Of a stretch of 64,000 nt of DNA, positions 28,301 through 44,000 are shown piece after piece. The stretch lies in contig CM077116.1 in NCBI GenBank assembly GCA_039619475.1, positions 171,633,363 through 171,697,362 of the forward strand, read 5' to 3'. The translations under genes and the position numbers were made by a program. Under the pieces are notes generated by a model that did no database searches, was not told the DNA's origin, and saw only the letters and a program-made list of their open reading frames with translations. Source of the stretch: Icerya purchasi (lineage: Eukaryota; Arthropoda; Insecta; Hemiptera; Monophlebidae). Position 1 is the first letter of the stretch; each line of letters begins with the position of its first letter.

Positions 28301-31300
28301 CTGGTTAAGTCGTTTAAATTATTATATTGTTATATCTATTTTGTTGTTTTTATATATTTTTCAAAGAATTTTCAATTTGAATATATTGTGCAGACAGATC
28401 ACACTGATCATAAACAGTTTCAAACATCACCAAGAAGATATGAAAAACCATTAAGGAGGCTACTTTTTCTATCTCATAAAATAGATAAAATCATTTGTTG
28501 AAACAATAACGACTGCGTCAAATTCGTTAACATTTGATGACACCGAATACTTTTTTTCACGAGTGTTTTTTTACGATTCAAAGTAATTTAATAAATTCCG
28601 TATTAATTTTTAAAATTAAACCGTTATATTTCCCATAATTTTTATTCTATTTAGTTAAATATTGATCTCGTAGATTTATGGGCGTACATATGTATATGTA
28701 AAAGTATTACATGAAATGAAATTTGCTAGTTAAAGTAGAATAATTACAAAGGAGTAATTATTGTGCCCCGTGGCTAGGATTTTTCTCTTTATTACACGTT
28801 TCCATCGTGAGAAGATTACTTTTTTTTTTCTTTAGCTTTGTTTTTGCATTTTATACATTCTTTCCGAACTAATTCATTTAAATCGCTAATTCCTTCGTTT
28901 CATTTTAATCTGTCTTCTCTATAATACTCTCGTAAAGCGGTCGCTCGTTTGTTGGAACTGTTCAGAAGGAAAAATTTATCTTTAGAATTTTCCAGTAAAT
29001 TATAAAATCACACAATTGATCTGGGTAAATGTTAAACTTTTTCATTGGTTAACTGTATAGACTTTTAATTATTGAAATGTAGTTTTTCTACATTGTACTA
29101 AATTCTAATAATAATTTCCATTTCCACTTTCTTTTTTTTAAAAAAAAAAAATAAAATCAATAAATTTTTGTAAAGTTCTTCTTAGTATTGTGATTTTTTT
29201 TATTTTTGAAATCTGCTATTTAAATTTTAAATATGTTCATAGTAAAATAATGGAATCATAGAAATAAAAAGTCAATTAAAGTACGCGGGGAAATAAAATT
29301 TTTAACCTTACCGTCATTAATAAAATTTATTATTGTAATACAAACTAGCTGTGTTTCATACGTTGCATTTTATTGAAACACTCACATAAAGGGCAAATTT
29401 AAGATTTTCACTAATTTTAAGAAAATGAAAAAAGCAAAATACAATCGCAAAAACTTACTTTAAGTTTCGTATATCTAAATGATGTTCTTTGCCATCTTCT
29501 TTAATGAATTCGATAGCTTCAAATACGTACGGTTTATCTCCGGAGGACGTTGGTTTATAACCAACATAATAACCTTGAATCTCGCCGTTCCATTCTGATC
29601 TTTCAGGCGGTTTCCAGAAAACTCGTAAAGTTTTATGATCAACAGCTTCGACTCTTACATCTTGTGGCGGACCGCTTGGAGCTATTATGGAATTAAATTA
29701 TTTATAGTAATGCTCAGAAAACGATATTAAAGAGATAGTATTAATAGTAATGTCCTAGAAAGGAAGTTCATTTTAATCGCAAGATTTTCAGAAAAAAAAA
29801 GGACAAATGTAGTAAATAATCATATATCCTTATTAAAACCAGTGACTTGCATCCGAAATGCTAATAAACGATTCAATTAAATATACGCGATTTTTTTAAC
29901 TGTGTTGGATTTTTTTGTTGCATTTCATCTTAATATTATTTTTCTTTTATACCTGCGACTAGAAGTGAATATTTTTATTTTTATTAATGTCCGAATGTTT
30001 ATTTCGCCCGTGGGAGTTCCTACTAATAAATTCTTACTAATGAACGGACATAATACTTAGATGTTTCTAACGAAATCCGAATTATTAAAAAATGGTATTA
30101 AAAAGTTTTTAGAAATTTCAAGTTCTATTACCTTCCTCAGCACTGATAATAGTTACAGTTTCTGATGCTTCTGACAGACCAATTTCGTTTTCAGCCACGA
30201 TACGGAAGTTGTAAGTTGTTGCCGGTCTTAGACTTCGCACTGAAACGATGTTCTGCTCTCCGGGTACTTGAACGCGATCAATATCTTGTTCCCATGTTCC
30301 TTTGGCAATTTTATACTCGATAACGTATTTCTTAATCGGCGAATTTCCATCGTACGGTGCTACCCAAGACATTTCTACGGAACGGCCGGATTTGTTTAAG
30401 ATTTTCAAACCGTATGGAACTTCTGGTACCTCTGTATAATATTTTTAAGAGAGTTGAGAAAAATTAGACGATCGAAATTAAATTATTCGCAATATAAAAT
30501 GCAGACGACTTCCATGTGTGTATACCTTGAACTATTAAATTAATGCTGCTGTCGTCACTGCCGAATGAATTTGTGGCGATACAAGTAAAAAGAGCGGAAT
30601 CCGTTCTATCTGTACGTTTAATACTTAAATCAGATAAAACGCCCGTTGGTTGCGTTTCCTCCCGAATAGTGTATCTGTAAGAGTGCATATAGAAATCCGT
30701 AATTATTATAAATTCGACAATAATGCGATTAAAAATTACTTAAAAATTCGAATACGCAAATTACCTGTTATCTCCTTTCGAATCCAAACGTTTGTTATTC
30801 ATATTCCAGACAATACCAATTGGTTTTTCACCTTTAGCAACGCACTGCAGTACAGCCGGTTCACCTTTGTGGACTGTTTGATTACGTAATTTCACCTCGA
30901 ACTGAGGAGGAGCTGAAATATTGTTATTCAAAAATTTACATTATTCATCAACCGGGCTACACTATAAAAAGAAGAAACGTTTTTATCTACCGTTTAACTG
31001 TGCCCCCCCCCCAAAGAATTTCCTAAAAGCCATCAGCATACAAGCCGCGGACTTGGATATCGAATAAAATTATACCTAAATTACTTTTTCTAAGACTATT
31101 AACTTTTCTTTTTATAAAAATTTTGTGATATATTATATGCATATAAAAATGCAGTAAGTTAAGAAAGTTCCTGAACTAAACCAAATGAACGAATACTAGT
31201 AGTGTTAATTGTGTGCGGTTTATAGCGTTATGCAGATCTATGTATTATTGACTATATACAGTAGTAATTATTTGCCAATTGAGTGATTAACACGTAGGTA

Positions 31301-33865
31301 GTAAAGGTTTTCACGAAAAAACAGGTCTTTTGTTTTGTCACGGAACTACAGGTGGTAATTTTGTGTCAGCGAGAGAAAGTGCAACCAAAACGTTCTAAAA
31401 CATGAAAAAAAAAGTGTACGATAACGACTGTTTAGGTTGTAGTACACCTTTTTGAGAGGCGTAAATGATTCAAGGAAGGACTCAATCCCTGAAGGATAAT
31501 CCAAGAGAAGGGGGACTTGCAACAACAAACAAACACTGACAAGAATGTCAGGTGTGTACGCGAATTCATTTATTCTTTTTCTTTATACCCTCGAAAGGGC
31601 GTGATGATGTTATAAAAATACAGCATTTATTATTATAATCCTTCGAGTTAATCTATCCTGGACTATTATCAGTGTCCCACGTAGGCTCAATCCAATTAAT
31701 GGATTTAGTTAATCGATACATCGCCTTCATGGTCCACCTTTTGTTCTCTTCCAGTTAATTAAGAATCATTTGTTTTTTTTTGTTTTTTTTTTTTTTTTTT
31801 CTTTTGACATGTTAACAGAGAAAATCTTTGTCCAGACATAATACGGAGAAGAGAGAATCAATTAAATTTTAGTTCGATCAGACATGAGCATGTACAGGTA
31901 TAGTCATGAAATGGCGGGTCCTCTGACTGCTGGTTGTTGTTTATTCGTGCCCTTTCTTATTTAAAATTCCAGGTTCAATTTTTTTTTTTTTTTTTTTTTT
32001 AAATTTTAGAATTGTTTCTTCCCTTTTGAATAAACTGTCTTTCTGCCTGTGTCTGTCTAACCGAACCTTCCTTCTCATCAATGGTTCTACAATTTTCTTC
32101 GATTTCGGCGTTCCGCTGTCGTTTCTATTATTCCCTTACGTCTTAATCGCGTTCTATCAGCCAATTTTCTCGCTTTTGTTTTTCTCATGCATTCCTTCTT
32201 CGGTCCATCTAGCATATTCTTAACATTTTCGTATATGCCCTGCTTCTTGCAATGTTATTGATCACGAATATGTTCCCAATGATCAAATTGGAGCGGATGC
32301 GTTTTACCTCGAGGGCACGAAGGAGTTCCAAGCCGAAATTTTACAAGTGCGACTGATCTGTACCAAACTGTGCTAGCTTTTTACCTGATAATACACTTGT
32401 ATACAAGAGCATTCTCGTCATCCGGTATTTCGTCGAATGATCCATTCATATAGCCAATTTAACCCCTTATTCATTCGATTTAACTACAGCATATTATGCT
32501 TTGTTTTCAAAATTAAAATTAGCCATGAAAAAACAAAGACTTTCGGATCTAGAGCAGAATGATTTTAAAGAGCATTTCGGACGAATCGTTTTCCAAGGCT
32601 TTCGACGACTTATGCGTCTTGAAAACGCTGTGTAAATAAAGGAGATACGTTGAAGTTTAAAAAAGTTATTTTTGTTAAATCTGAATTTGCACACTTTTTA
32701 AGCCGTTAGGACGGTGACTTCTTAACTTACTGCGTATATTATACATACAATGTGTGTGCGCGCAAACGTGTGGGTGTTTCTTAATTTTATATTGTCCTAT
32801 TTGTTGTTTTCTCTTTCACTTTTATATCCCGATTCATATAGCAACACACTTTCAGTATATTTTTCAAGGTTAAATTTTAACATCGTACATATTACATTTC
32901 GTATTCTTCATTTCTAAATATTTATTTCAATTTGTAACCCAGGCTGATTCGAATTTAATACCAAAAAAATATCCCGCAAATTGATTTCAAAGTTTTCTTG
33001 AATAGAATATTAAATGAAGATATTTGTTTGTATATATGACAGTCAGGAATGTTTTCATACTCGATCACAGGTGACAACAGTGGCCTAAATTTTTTTCCAC
33101 GGCGGCGTCACCTTGTTTGTTTCAATATCTATGCGAAATTTCTAATCATTTTGTAATTCTGTTCAGCTACATTAAAACTGCTTTAAATTGTATCGTCCCA
33201 TTTCAGTCTTTTTTTTTTTCTCATTCAAAAATTCATACAACTGTATTTTTTTTTTTTGCGAATTTACTACCAAAATGAGCTTGCACATTTTTATTCTTAA
33301 AAACCATCAAAAATTCTGAAATTTTCATCACGCTGTTTATAATTAAGAGTTACACATACCTTGTACATTAATGGAAATTACAGCCGAAAGGCCAGAACCG
33401 ATTCCGTTGACAGCTTCGCACAGATAATATCCTTCGTTGCTTTTCTGTATATTTTTAATGGTAAGTACTCCTTCTTCAACGGTGATATCTGAATTATTTT
33501 TTAAATCTTTATAATCGCCGGGTGACTGACCTAGTGGTGAAGGAAATTCATTAGATACGAAAAATTTATCCATTTGTATTAAAATGAAGAAAGGTCTAAG
33601 GTTACACGAAACAATTATTTCTATATAAAGCGAAAAATAAATCATAAGGTTACGAAAATTTTGATTTAAGCCTTCATTGCAGTCAGATTGCTTGTTTTTA
33701 CTTTTCTTAAACTGAAGATGTGATATTCCTGAAATTTTTATCTGTATTTATCCAATATTTGTTAATTTTTTTATAATTATTTATTTCAATTTAGTAATTA
33801 ATTAACAAACGGGATGTTTAGATACGCTTCACTTATATCGACTTTAAGAAAGATTGTTATTGTAT

Positions 33866-33901
<36 letters not shown>

Positions 33902-36900
33902 TAAAAAAATGTCGAATTCAAAATTTATTATAAAAATTTATTAAAATTTTTTGATTTAAGTCTCCATTGCAGTCAGACCGTATTAATAAGCTGGTTTTTA
34001 CTTTTTCTAAACTGAAGATGTGATATTCCCGAAATTTCTATAATTATTGTTGAAATTTAGATTTGGTATCGACTTTGATTAAAATATTAAAGTTTTTCAA
34101 GAATAATCTAATATCTCCTATCACTATATTACCGTGAAATAATGTATTATTATCTCTTATAAGATAATTGTTTTTTTACTTTCTAGCGTGTATTTATCAA
34201 ATATTTACAGTAAATCTTAGTCATTTTTTTTTTTTTTTTCGATTTTTAAAATTACTTTATTTTAGCCTTTTCGAAGAAGTTTAATTCGTTAATAACAATA
34301 TCATAGTCGTATGTTATTTTTAACATTTTTAAAATTCTTCTCTTTTTTAATTCATTTTTTATCGTTTCTCTTATTTTCTGTGACGGAGAAATATCTGACG
34401 TATATCTTGTTTTTAATGCAGCGTCGATTTTTTAAATCACATTGTACGTTTTACTGCATTACTAGTGAATAAATTCTGATATTCTTTTAAATAAAATGTT
34501 AAATTTTTTCTTTAAAAAAAAGCTTAAATTTTCACAATCAATTTATTTTATTTTATTTAACATACTTTAAGAATTTTTAGAGGTTGCTTAAAAATAAAAT
34601 TTCTTATATCCGATCCAATAATTTAATGCTCGCGATGTCGATAGATTGGTACGTGTTATTTATCAAATATATCTGACACCCTACAGTTCCTAATATGTAA
34701 ATGTTATTCTTTACCATAGAAAGCGTTTCTAGACACCTGCTTCACAACACTAGCATTAGCTATCAAAATTTTTTCTACAGTACATAATTTTACCAAATAA
34801 ATTTTATTTCAATAAGTAATTTGATATAAAATGCAATAAAATCTTTTTCTTTTCTTTATGTTCCGAATATTAAAATCTTATAGCTGTCGAGTTATTTCTA
34901 AAAAGTCGTATTTAAAATATATTTTCTTAACCTTCAGATACACTAATTTGAAACAGGAATACCCACGGAACATTTTTTTATTTTACGTGAACACAAAGTT
35001 CATTGCTAAAAACAAATATTTTAATTAAAAGGTCATTAATTAATTTCGATAGTAATTGTAATTAAAGCTAGTTAATTATCGGTAAAATCAGTGTGATTTT
35101 TTTCTAATTAATGAAAAATCACTGATCTCGCGCATATATATTACCAATAAACAGTTGCGGTATAATATGCAGACGAAAATAAATATAGTATTATATGGCA
35201 TACCTAAAGCTTTTTTCCAAGTAACTAGCGGTTTAGGAAACCCATCAGCTTTACATTCAACCTTCGCATTTGAACCTTGAGCAAAAGCTTTATCAGTAGG
35301 TTCCAAAATCCATCTTGGTGGTACTATATTTAAACATTATTATAAATTAATATCAACGCTATCGTTTGACTTCTAAACATTAAATATATATGTATATATA
35401 TATATATATATAATATATAATATTAAACGAGGCAATATATTTTTTGTATTTTTAACCGTTAAGTTTGATACACTTGAATGATTTACTAAAAATTTACATT
35501 AGAAGATAAAATGCTTTTTTACAGAAAATAAATACCGACTTCAAGGTTTATTATAAAAATTTAAAAATGCACTAAAAAGTAAAAAATAATTACTCCCGAT
35601 AAAATATATATATCAGAGTGATATAACTTAAGGTGATATCGTAATTCTTATACAACATTAATTCTTTGGAGTTGGAATTAAATTCATGTTAGGAACAATT
35701 TGATCAACATTTAATGCAGTTTTTAATTATTCTTTTAATATGAATTTGATGCCAACTCCAAAAAATTAATGTTGTATAAGAATTACGATATCACCTTAAG
35801 TTATATCACTCTGATATATATATTTTATCGGGAGTAATTATTTTTTACTTTTTAGTGCATTTTTAAATTTTTATAATAAACCTTGAAGTCGGTATTTATT
35901 TTTTGTAAAAAAGCATTTTATTTTTTACTTTTTAGTGCATTTTTATTCAATTAAATTAAAACATTTATTTCCACGGTAAAAACACCAAAAGCTACATTTC
36001 CATGGTAATTTGGCAAATTTATAGTATTTTAAGTCAAAAATCTAATCCGACGGTGAAAACAATCATGAATGAAAAGCATCCAAAAAGCTTCAATCTCCCG
36101 CATTATTAAGGATAACTCAAAAACTATCGGTCGGACCTTGATCAAATTTAAATGGGACCACATGACAAACGCCACCTTTCAAATAAAAGAAGAATCATCA
36201 AAATCGGTTCATCTAGAAGAAAGTTCTGTGGTAACACACATATAAAAAAAAAAAAAAAAAAAAAAAATACAGTCGAATTGAATACCTCCTCCTTTTTTGA
36301 AGTCGGTTAAAAATGAAATATGTTAGCTATATTTTATATGATTTTTATAATTAATTTTATATTTGATTATTTAGACATATTTCAGCGAATTTCCGTTATT
36401 ATTATATTTCTAAAAAAATAGTGGTAAGTCAGACTTGCGTTTTATACATGATTTAATTTTCATAAAGACTATACGTCACGCGGATTAAATTTTTAATTTG
36501 AAGTTAAACGATTTTGCAATAAATCTTACATACAGATGATGCCGGTAAACAAAATAAATCATTTAAAGAACTCATATAAAGTTTAAAATAATTTTTTTTT
36601 TTTGATATTTGAATTTCACTAGCCTTTTGCACTAAATTTTTCTTGTATACTTGTATCATCTTTGATAAATTATTTATTCTAATTTTATTACGTTTTTATC
36701 TTGATTTGTGATGCAACTTTTGTCAATATTCATCTTCACAAAAGAAAATGAACATTTCCCCCCCGAAATATTTTAAAAACAGTTCATCCTTTTTATTATT
36801 TGGTCATCACAAGATATTTTAAATACACTTACCGGCGATTTTAAACAACGATTTTATTATAGTTCATATTAATATTTGTTTTTAAACTTCCATGTACAAT

Positions 36901-39900
36901 TGTTTAACTTTGTTTTGTATTTAAATCCTATGCATACTTCTTGATATCTTGTTTTTTTTAATATCTCAACGTATAATTTTTTTTTTTTTTTTAGGGTAAC
37001 TAAAAAGTTCCGAAGAAATCATGTTTTTTTACTAGAATCAAATTTATATATGGCATATAATTGCTGCAGTGTCGAAAACATGACCACAAAAGTCATTTAT
37101 GAATATTTAATTTTTCTATGAAATCAACACAAAAATTCCAATACTAAGTATTTTAATTCAAGTTATGTATTTCTATTTACTCTACTTTATCTTGTTTTAT
37201 TATTTAATGACGGGCACTGTCCTTTTTGCAGTATCGTTAAGATTTGTCAAGGTTTGTATTTATTGCGTTTAAACTGATTTATTCTATTTTAATTTTTGCT
37301 TTAAAAAATAACATTTTTCGTTGTACATTATAATGTTTTATTTCACAGAGCTATAAAAATAGAACAAACTTGCATTTTTAATATATTTTTGGATTGAAAA
37401 AAGTTTTAATTTGAATTGTTAATAGCAATTTTTAAAGTTGTAATGATCTCTTTCTATACATATATATATGCATACATATTTCTTTTTTTATTTTACAAAA
37501 AATGAATTATTTTGTAAATTTTGGTAATTTAACTTTACGTATTGTTTAATGTAATAAATTGTTCGTCTTAATAATTTAAAAAATGATTTTAAATATTGCC
37601 TCGCGTATTTTAAGAAAAAATAGAATGCATTGCCAATCGTTATATTTCATTAATTTTAGAGAACACTATTAAAATGTTTAAACATTAGAAGAAACATCTC
37701 TTTATATAATTTTCGTTTTTTACAATATAATAAGAAAAATAATATTTCGCACATGAATCAAATGTCTTTGGCTTTTCAATTTAGCATTCTATTTTTTCTT
37801 GTTTCAAAATATAATATATAAAATAAAAATTAACTAAAAAAAAAAAAAAAGAAAAGTTATCAAAATGCAGTACTGCATATTTTTTATGTAAAAAGGAGAC
37901 AGAACTTATAAGCGATATGTAACAATTTAACATTTGTATATAATTTATTGTTCAGTTATTATATGACTCAAATATATTCGTTACATAATACATATCGCCT
38001 CCAGTCGTAGTTTTTAAAATAGTTATTCTAGAAAACTATGTGTAAAAGCAAAAAAAAAAAACAAACAAACAAATAAATAAACATTTTATTTTGTTAGGTA
38101 TTATTGTTGAAAAATAAGCTGATAGGTTTGCACATAATAATAATAAAACAACCAGAATGATGATTTTAATTTAAACTTGAATTAAAAAAATTGGGGGGTA
38201 CTCTCACAATGTAGCTATGTCTCCTTTTATAATTTTTTATATTATATATCTTACATATTACGAAAAACCAATTTAAAATCCAGCTACGAAAATTTATTAA
38301 ACATGCACTACTCTATTCTACAAATAATGCTCCATCTAGAAGAAAAAAACAAAAAAATTAGTAACAGTATAAAGAAGAAATTAAAAATAAAGCGACCTAT
38401 TTCATAATAAAAAGCAACTGATGAAATATGTATAATACTGTTATATTGTACATTTAAAATACAGTTATATGGTTATTACATAATAACTATTAAATAACGC
38501 AAAGAATACCTTTTTCCGTTACTATGCGCCATTAAGCATTTTCCAAGATCCAATTTATATAACTGATATCACATTTTAGTAGCATATTTACATATTTTTT
38601 TGTATACAACTTCCTACATTTTATTTATGTTCAAACGTAAAGGATATTTTCAAGTTACCGGGTATATTAATGATATTTAGTTGTAAAGTGAGAAGTCAAA
38701 AGTTGCAGGCTAAATTTCAAGATAGAATTTGTGGCAGAGAGGGAATCATATAAAACGTAGAATAAAAAATGAATAAAAACATTATTTACAGGAATTTTAA
38801 TTAGAAATAAAAATTTATCTATAATTAGAATTCCCGCGAATAGTGTGTTTATTTTATATTCTAGTTCTAGGCGAGGTAGTATGAAATATTATTTTGTGTA
38901 AAATGTTTCGCTATCTTATATCGGGAGGTAGATATTATGTAAGGTTGTCACGCGTAATGACAGTTTATATGATAGTAAATTTTAAATGTGATCTGGTTTT
39001 GCGATGGGTTTAATTTATATATTTAAATGAAAATCTGTTTATGAATATTTTAGACGTAAAACTTTGATGCAACCTGAAGAACTGAGTGCTGTAAATGGAG
39101 GAGGTAGTTTAAAGAGCCAAGCTTTTCTTCTTTTTGAAATTGTTATTTTTTTTCGCCATAAAGTTGTTTGCTGCTCTTAAGTGACTCTTCTACTATCTAT
39201 CGTTTTGTTAACTGGATAATGTGTAAGCTTAGCATTAAAATCTGAGACGTTTGTTAAGACTTTGGGCAGGAGCTTTAAAAGGATGTCGACAACGACGGTT
39301 TTCAAGTATTCGGGTAATATGTACTGTAGTAGTCTTTCAGGTTTGCAGTGCTACTACTGGAAGGAGTTTCTCAGAAAAGGTTGGAAATATATCTTAAAAG
39401 TCAAAAAGGAGAGAATTTTGTAAGACTGGTTTTGATGTCCGCACACAATTGTAAATAACAGAGGAAATGGGCAATGTTCCAACTACTTGTAACAGAAAAA
39501 AGGAAAATGAAACTTGTAAGAGGAATAATGGCGTAGTATATTCTTCGAATTTGATACGAATAAAGTGTTAAATGATTGATACCTACCAAATTTTTTTTGT
39601 ACAAGTCTACGATGAAATCGAATTTTATATACGCTAATTCCATAAGCATCAGGCGAAAAAAAAACACACCTAAAACTTTATTTATTTAGTTGCAACAAAA
39701 ATATGAACTTTTCTAGATAAGGTGTTTTTGTTTCTAAAATAACTAATGTCAAGGATTTGGTTACGATTAATAAATATTTTTGGTGTGGAATTATAAAATA
39801 TTCATTCCTATATACTTTTGTACTATTTAGTACGTTAAATAAACAAGCATACAAATACATAAAACATTGAATATGGGCTAATTGATTAATTAAATTTCCG

Positions 39901-41049
39901 ATTAGTTTCGGATTGTAATTGATTAGTTAATATATTAAATATTTTGTGTACTAGTACATTTGTCTTTTTTAATGTCATAATCTTTTTTTTTTAGGAAACT
40001 ATGACTTACCCATTAAAAAAAAATATTAAGTATAGTTAGTAAAATATACTTCGAATAAGTAATCTTTAAAGACGAGAAAATTATAGTTCACTTCTATATA
40101 GGGTTATTTGTTATAAAAGAGATCGGAGAATACTATAGTTTTTATCAGTTATTGTAAATGGGAATTATTTCTGAAAAGTAGGGGTTTGGGAAAATATTTT
40201 TGTATTATAAAAACGGAAATAAACTACAACAAATAATGTGTTACATAACTGTTTATCCGTATATAATGGAAAAAAATAATATAATACACCAAATTTTAAC
40301 ATGCAAATAACATGAGACACACATGCAAAAGTAAAAAATATAATAAAAAACCGTAGCAAAAATAAAAGTGCAGTGTAAGCCAGCAATAACAGAACTGGAG
40401 TACATCATCAGGAAAAACCGAAAAGGAAAGAATGATATCGAGGAAAGGATAAAACATGTCGGTTTATTTAATTTGTTTTATTTTTTTTGATTTTTTACAT
40501 AAAAAAAAAAAAAAACGCACATTCATTTTAAATTTTTAAAATCATAAACATTATTATATCGGTTTTATGATCGGCACAGCAGTAAAAATGTGTAATGTTA
40601 TTTTGTTAATACTTTTTTTTTCTTTTTTTTTGTTTTTCTTTTTTTTTGTTTTTCTTTTCTTTTTTCTATATAAAGTATATAATGCATTAAGTTATTTCAA
40701 GTGTAGTTAAAAAGGTTAGCGAGTGAAGAGAAATTTAATTATATTACTTTTAAGCAGAATTGTGTATAGTTTGGTTATTTAGTGGTATGGATTCAATAAA
40801 TTCCAATTAGTGCTTCCGTAGATTAGATTCAATACATAGTTTTATAGCAGTCACACTTACAATGTAATCGTTTTTTAAAAAATTTACAAATACAGATATA
40901 CGTAAATTAAATTTCAATATATAACATACAAAAAAATAAGTAGTGTATTATGAATTCAGAGTATCATTATTTATAATTATAGATTCAGTACTTTATTGGG
41001 GGGTTTTAATTTAGTTTTTTTCCCCGGTCGATAAACGAAAAATGCCGAG

Positions 41050-41087
<38 letters not shown>

Positions 41088-44000
41088 ATATATAAATGTA
41101 TATAAATTATAACGTAATTCTTAGGCTGGCCCCCATTAGATTTTGTAACGAAAAAATGTTCCAATTTTATGAAATGAAAGTTAAATGTTAAATAAAAACG
41201 TTATTCTTAATCACACACCTACTAAATTTTGTTACAAAAAAGTATATCAATTTTATATAACAAAAAAATCAAAAAAAAAAAAAAACAAAAAAAAACACAT
41301 ATGTAAAAAATGTCACAAATAAGAATGGGACTTTTGTAATGTTGTTTTTAAGATTTTTTTTTTTTTTTATTATATAAGAAACATAATAATGAAGGATTTC
41401 TTTTTTAAATTTTTGTTAATAATTTTGATGCGAATTCTCGTGGTTTTTATGCAATCAGATTAAACTATTCAAAATGTGATGTCCTTTTTAATTTACCATT
41501 GCATTATTAGTAAAGTACAGAAAGAGTTTAGTTGGCACAAAGCTTTTTTTATCGTATTTGTATTCGACGAACCGTTTAGGTTCGGATGAAAATTTAGTTG
41601 TTCCGACAGAATTATCAACTTCACAAGTGTACAATTTAGCGTCCGGTAAGTTCAGTTTCGACAAACATAACAACATCGTTATTACATCATCCAGTTCGAT
41701 CATTTTCCATGTTTTTGTATTATTCGAGTAATCGCAGTTGTGCTTCAATTTTTAACCAGTTCATACGAAACAGGATATTTCCGAAAAAAATGCGGTACAG
41801 GTTATCCTGGTAGAGATTCCACTGTTATGTCCTTTCGCATCGATGGTAAACACGGTTGAATAACAGCTGATTTTAAAAAGGTTTTCATTTTCTCCGACAG
41901 TAATGAGAAAGACAATTTTACCAAAAGTCTAATCCGCCGAGCTCGTTGCTAAGTTCATTACTTTTATTTTTTTTTTATCGAGATATTGTATCTTCTTCTT
42001 TTTTCCCCAACAGACGAAACAAAATAGACTGAAGACGTGGCAGTTAATGGATTTTAATTCGAACAAATGGCGCAATCGTAGTAAAATAACGCACTGACCG
42101 CGTACAGCACTGGATACACAAATTAGTAATGAATCGGTCCTTCATGTCAAAGAGAAACGTCATCATTATGGTTTTCACTTGCAATTGTTCCAATTTCGTA
42201 TATTTTTTTTTTTTTGGAAATTGACGAATTTTTTGGCGTAATCTATTGCAAAGATTGCATTTTTACTTCCGGATCGTTCTTGTACATTCAAGTTTTTTGT
42301 GCTCAGTAACAATTCTGTCAAGAAAAGATGAATCATTAATTCATTTAGTCGTGTTTTTGTCCTTCCGTTAGCAGCCGTGGTAAAAGTACAAATCTTTGTT
42401 GTTTCCAAAACCCGTTAACATTTTTTGAACGGTACCGTGTATCTGAAATTGCGAGAGTATAACACAACTCACTTGTTCTGGAGATTCCGGGCCGTCGGCG
42501 AATTTTCGATATTAAAAGCGGACAGTAAACCCCTTAACTGATTCAATATAAAATCTGTTTTTCACCAGATTGAAATATTCACTAAACGTTTTTCCCAGCC
42601 TCAGGCAGAATTTAATGTTCGTGCGTTGTTCATAACCTTTTGCGCCAAAATAAAAAAAAAAAAAAAATCGGAAAACTATATTAACATTTAACTTAACGGT
42701 GCATAAAACGCGTACTACGCTACGAAAGAAGAGGGGGCACCACATGCTTTCTATCCTCTACCTCACTGAATAACGTAACTCGCGTCACAATCGTGTTTGT
42801 TCGGGGAGGACTTTCTGAACAGACCTTGCACCGATGCTTGAAACCATGTCATTCTGTCTTTTCATTCGATGGCGTATTTTGTTCGCTAAGGAATGATACC
42901 CCCGTTTTTTTTTTTTTGTTTCTTTTCATTATATGAAAAACATAGTCTTTCCGGTTCATCTCTTTCTTATTCTCAGCATTCGAATTTGATTAGAAATTTT
43001 GCGAATAAACCAAAAGGAAAACTGTAAGTGGTTTTCGATGCGTTAATGGGAATCATTTATGACGGTATAGGAGGAATTATATTAATTTCTGAGACAATAT
43101 AACGGACGGGTGATAAAATATTGAGAAGGGCTGATAATTTCTGTTTGATCGATTTTGCCAATAGTTAATAATATGTGAAGTTTTATTACAATTCGATCCC
43201 AGAATACTTGACTATAAATGTTAACTGAAAGAAAACTAGGTAAGTTACTAGGTGTAACTAAACGAGGACATTGAATTAATTGATGTGTCACATTGTCTTT
43301 ATCATAATTTTAGAATTACGTAACTGTTACGAATACAACTTCTTACACACGACTACTACTGACATTACACGATTGGTACGAAAAAAAAAGTAGTTGGGTG
43401 GAAGTGGGTAAAGAATAATAGTAATGAGTATGTAAAAAAAAAAAAATTGCGATACCTTTAATATATTACGAATAATAGGAAAATAACAATTACGCAATAC
43501 TAATTTTTATAAACATAATAAAAAATCAAAATAGAAAAGGGTTGAAATTTCTTTATCCTAATGATTTTTTGGAAGGAATTTTAATAAACTAAAAATTTAA
43601 AATTTAAAATCTACACATTTTTTATATGCGGTTTATAATAACGATTAGAAATTAATGAAAATTGTTTAATCCTCTTTTCCTTACGTATAAAATAGGCTGT
43701 GATTTTGTTTTTATTTAAATTTAAATTTTATAAAACCGCTTAAATTTTTTATCGTTGTAAAGTTTATTCTTACATCGAATTATATAATTAAATTATACAA
43801 AAAAAAAAAAAAAACAACAGAAAAACGGCTGACTTTAATGCTAATTATTTGTAAGTACCGTGTGTTAGATTTACAAATATACATAATTTTATTTTTATAG
43901 TTTTTTTAATTTAAAAAAAAAAAAAAACGAAAAAATAAGGAATATATGCTTTTTTGAATTTTTAGTGAATCAAGTTCGTATATTTACTAAAATTTACCTA

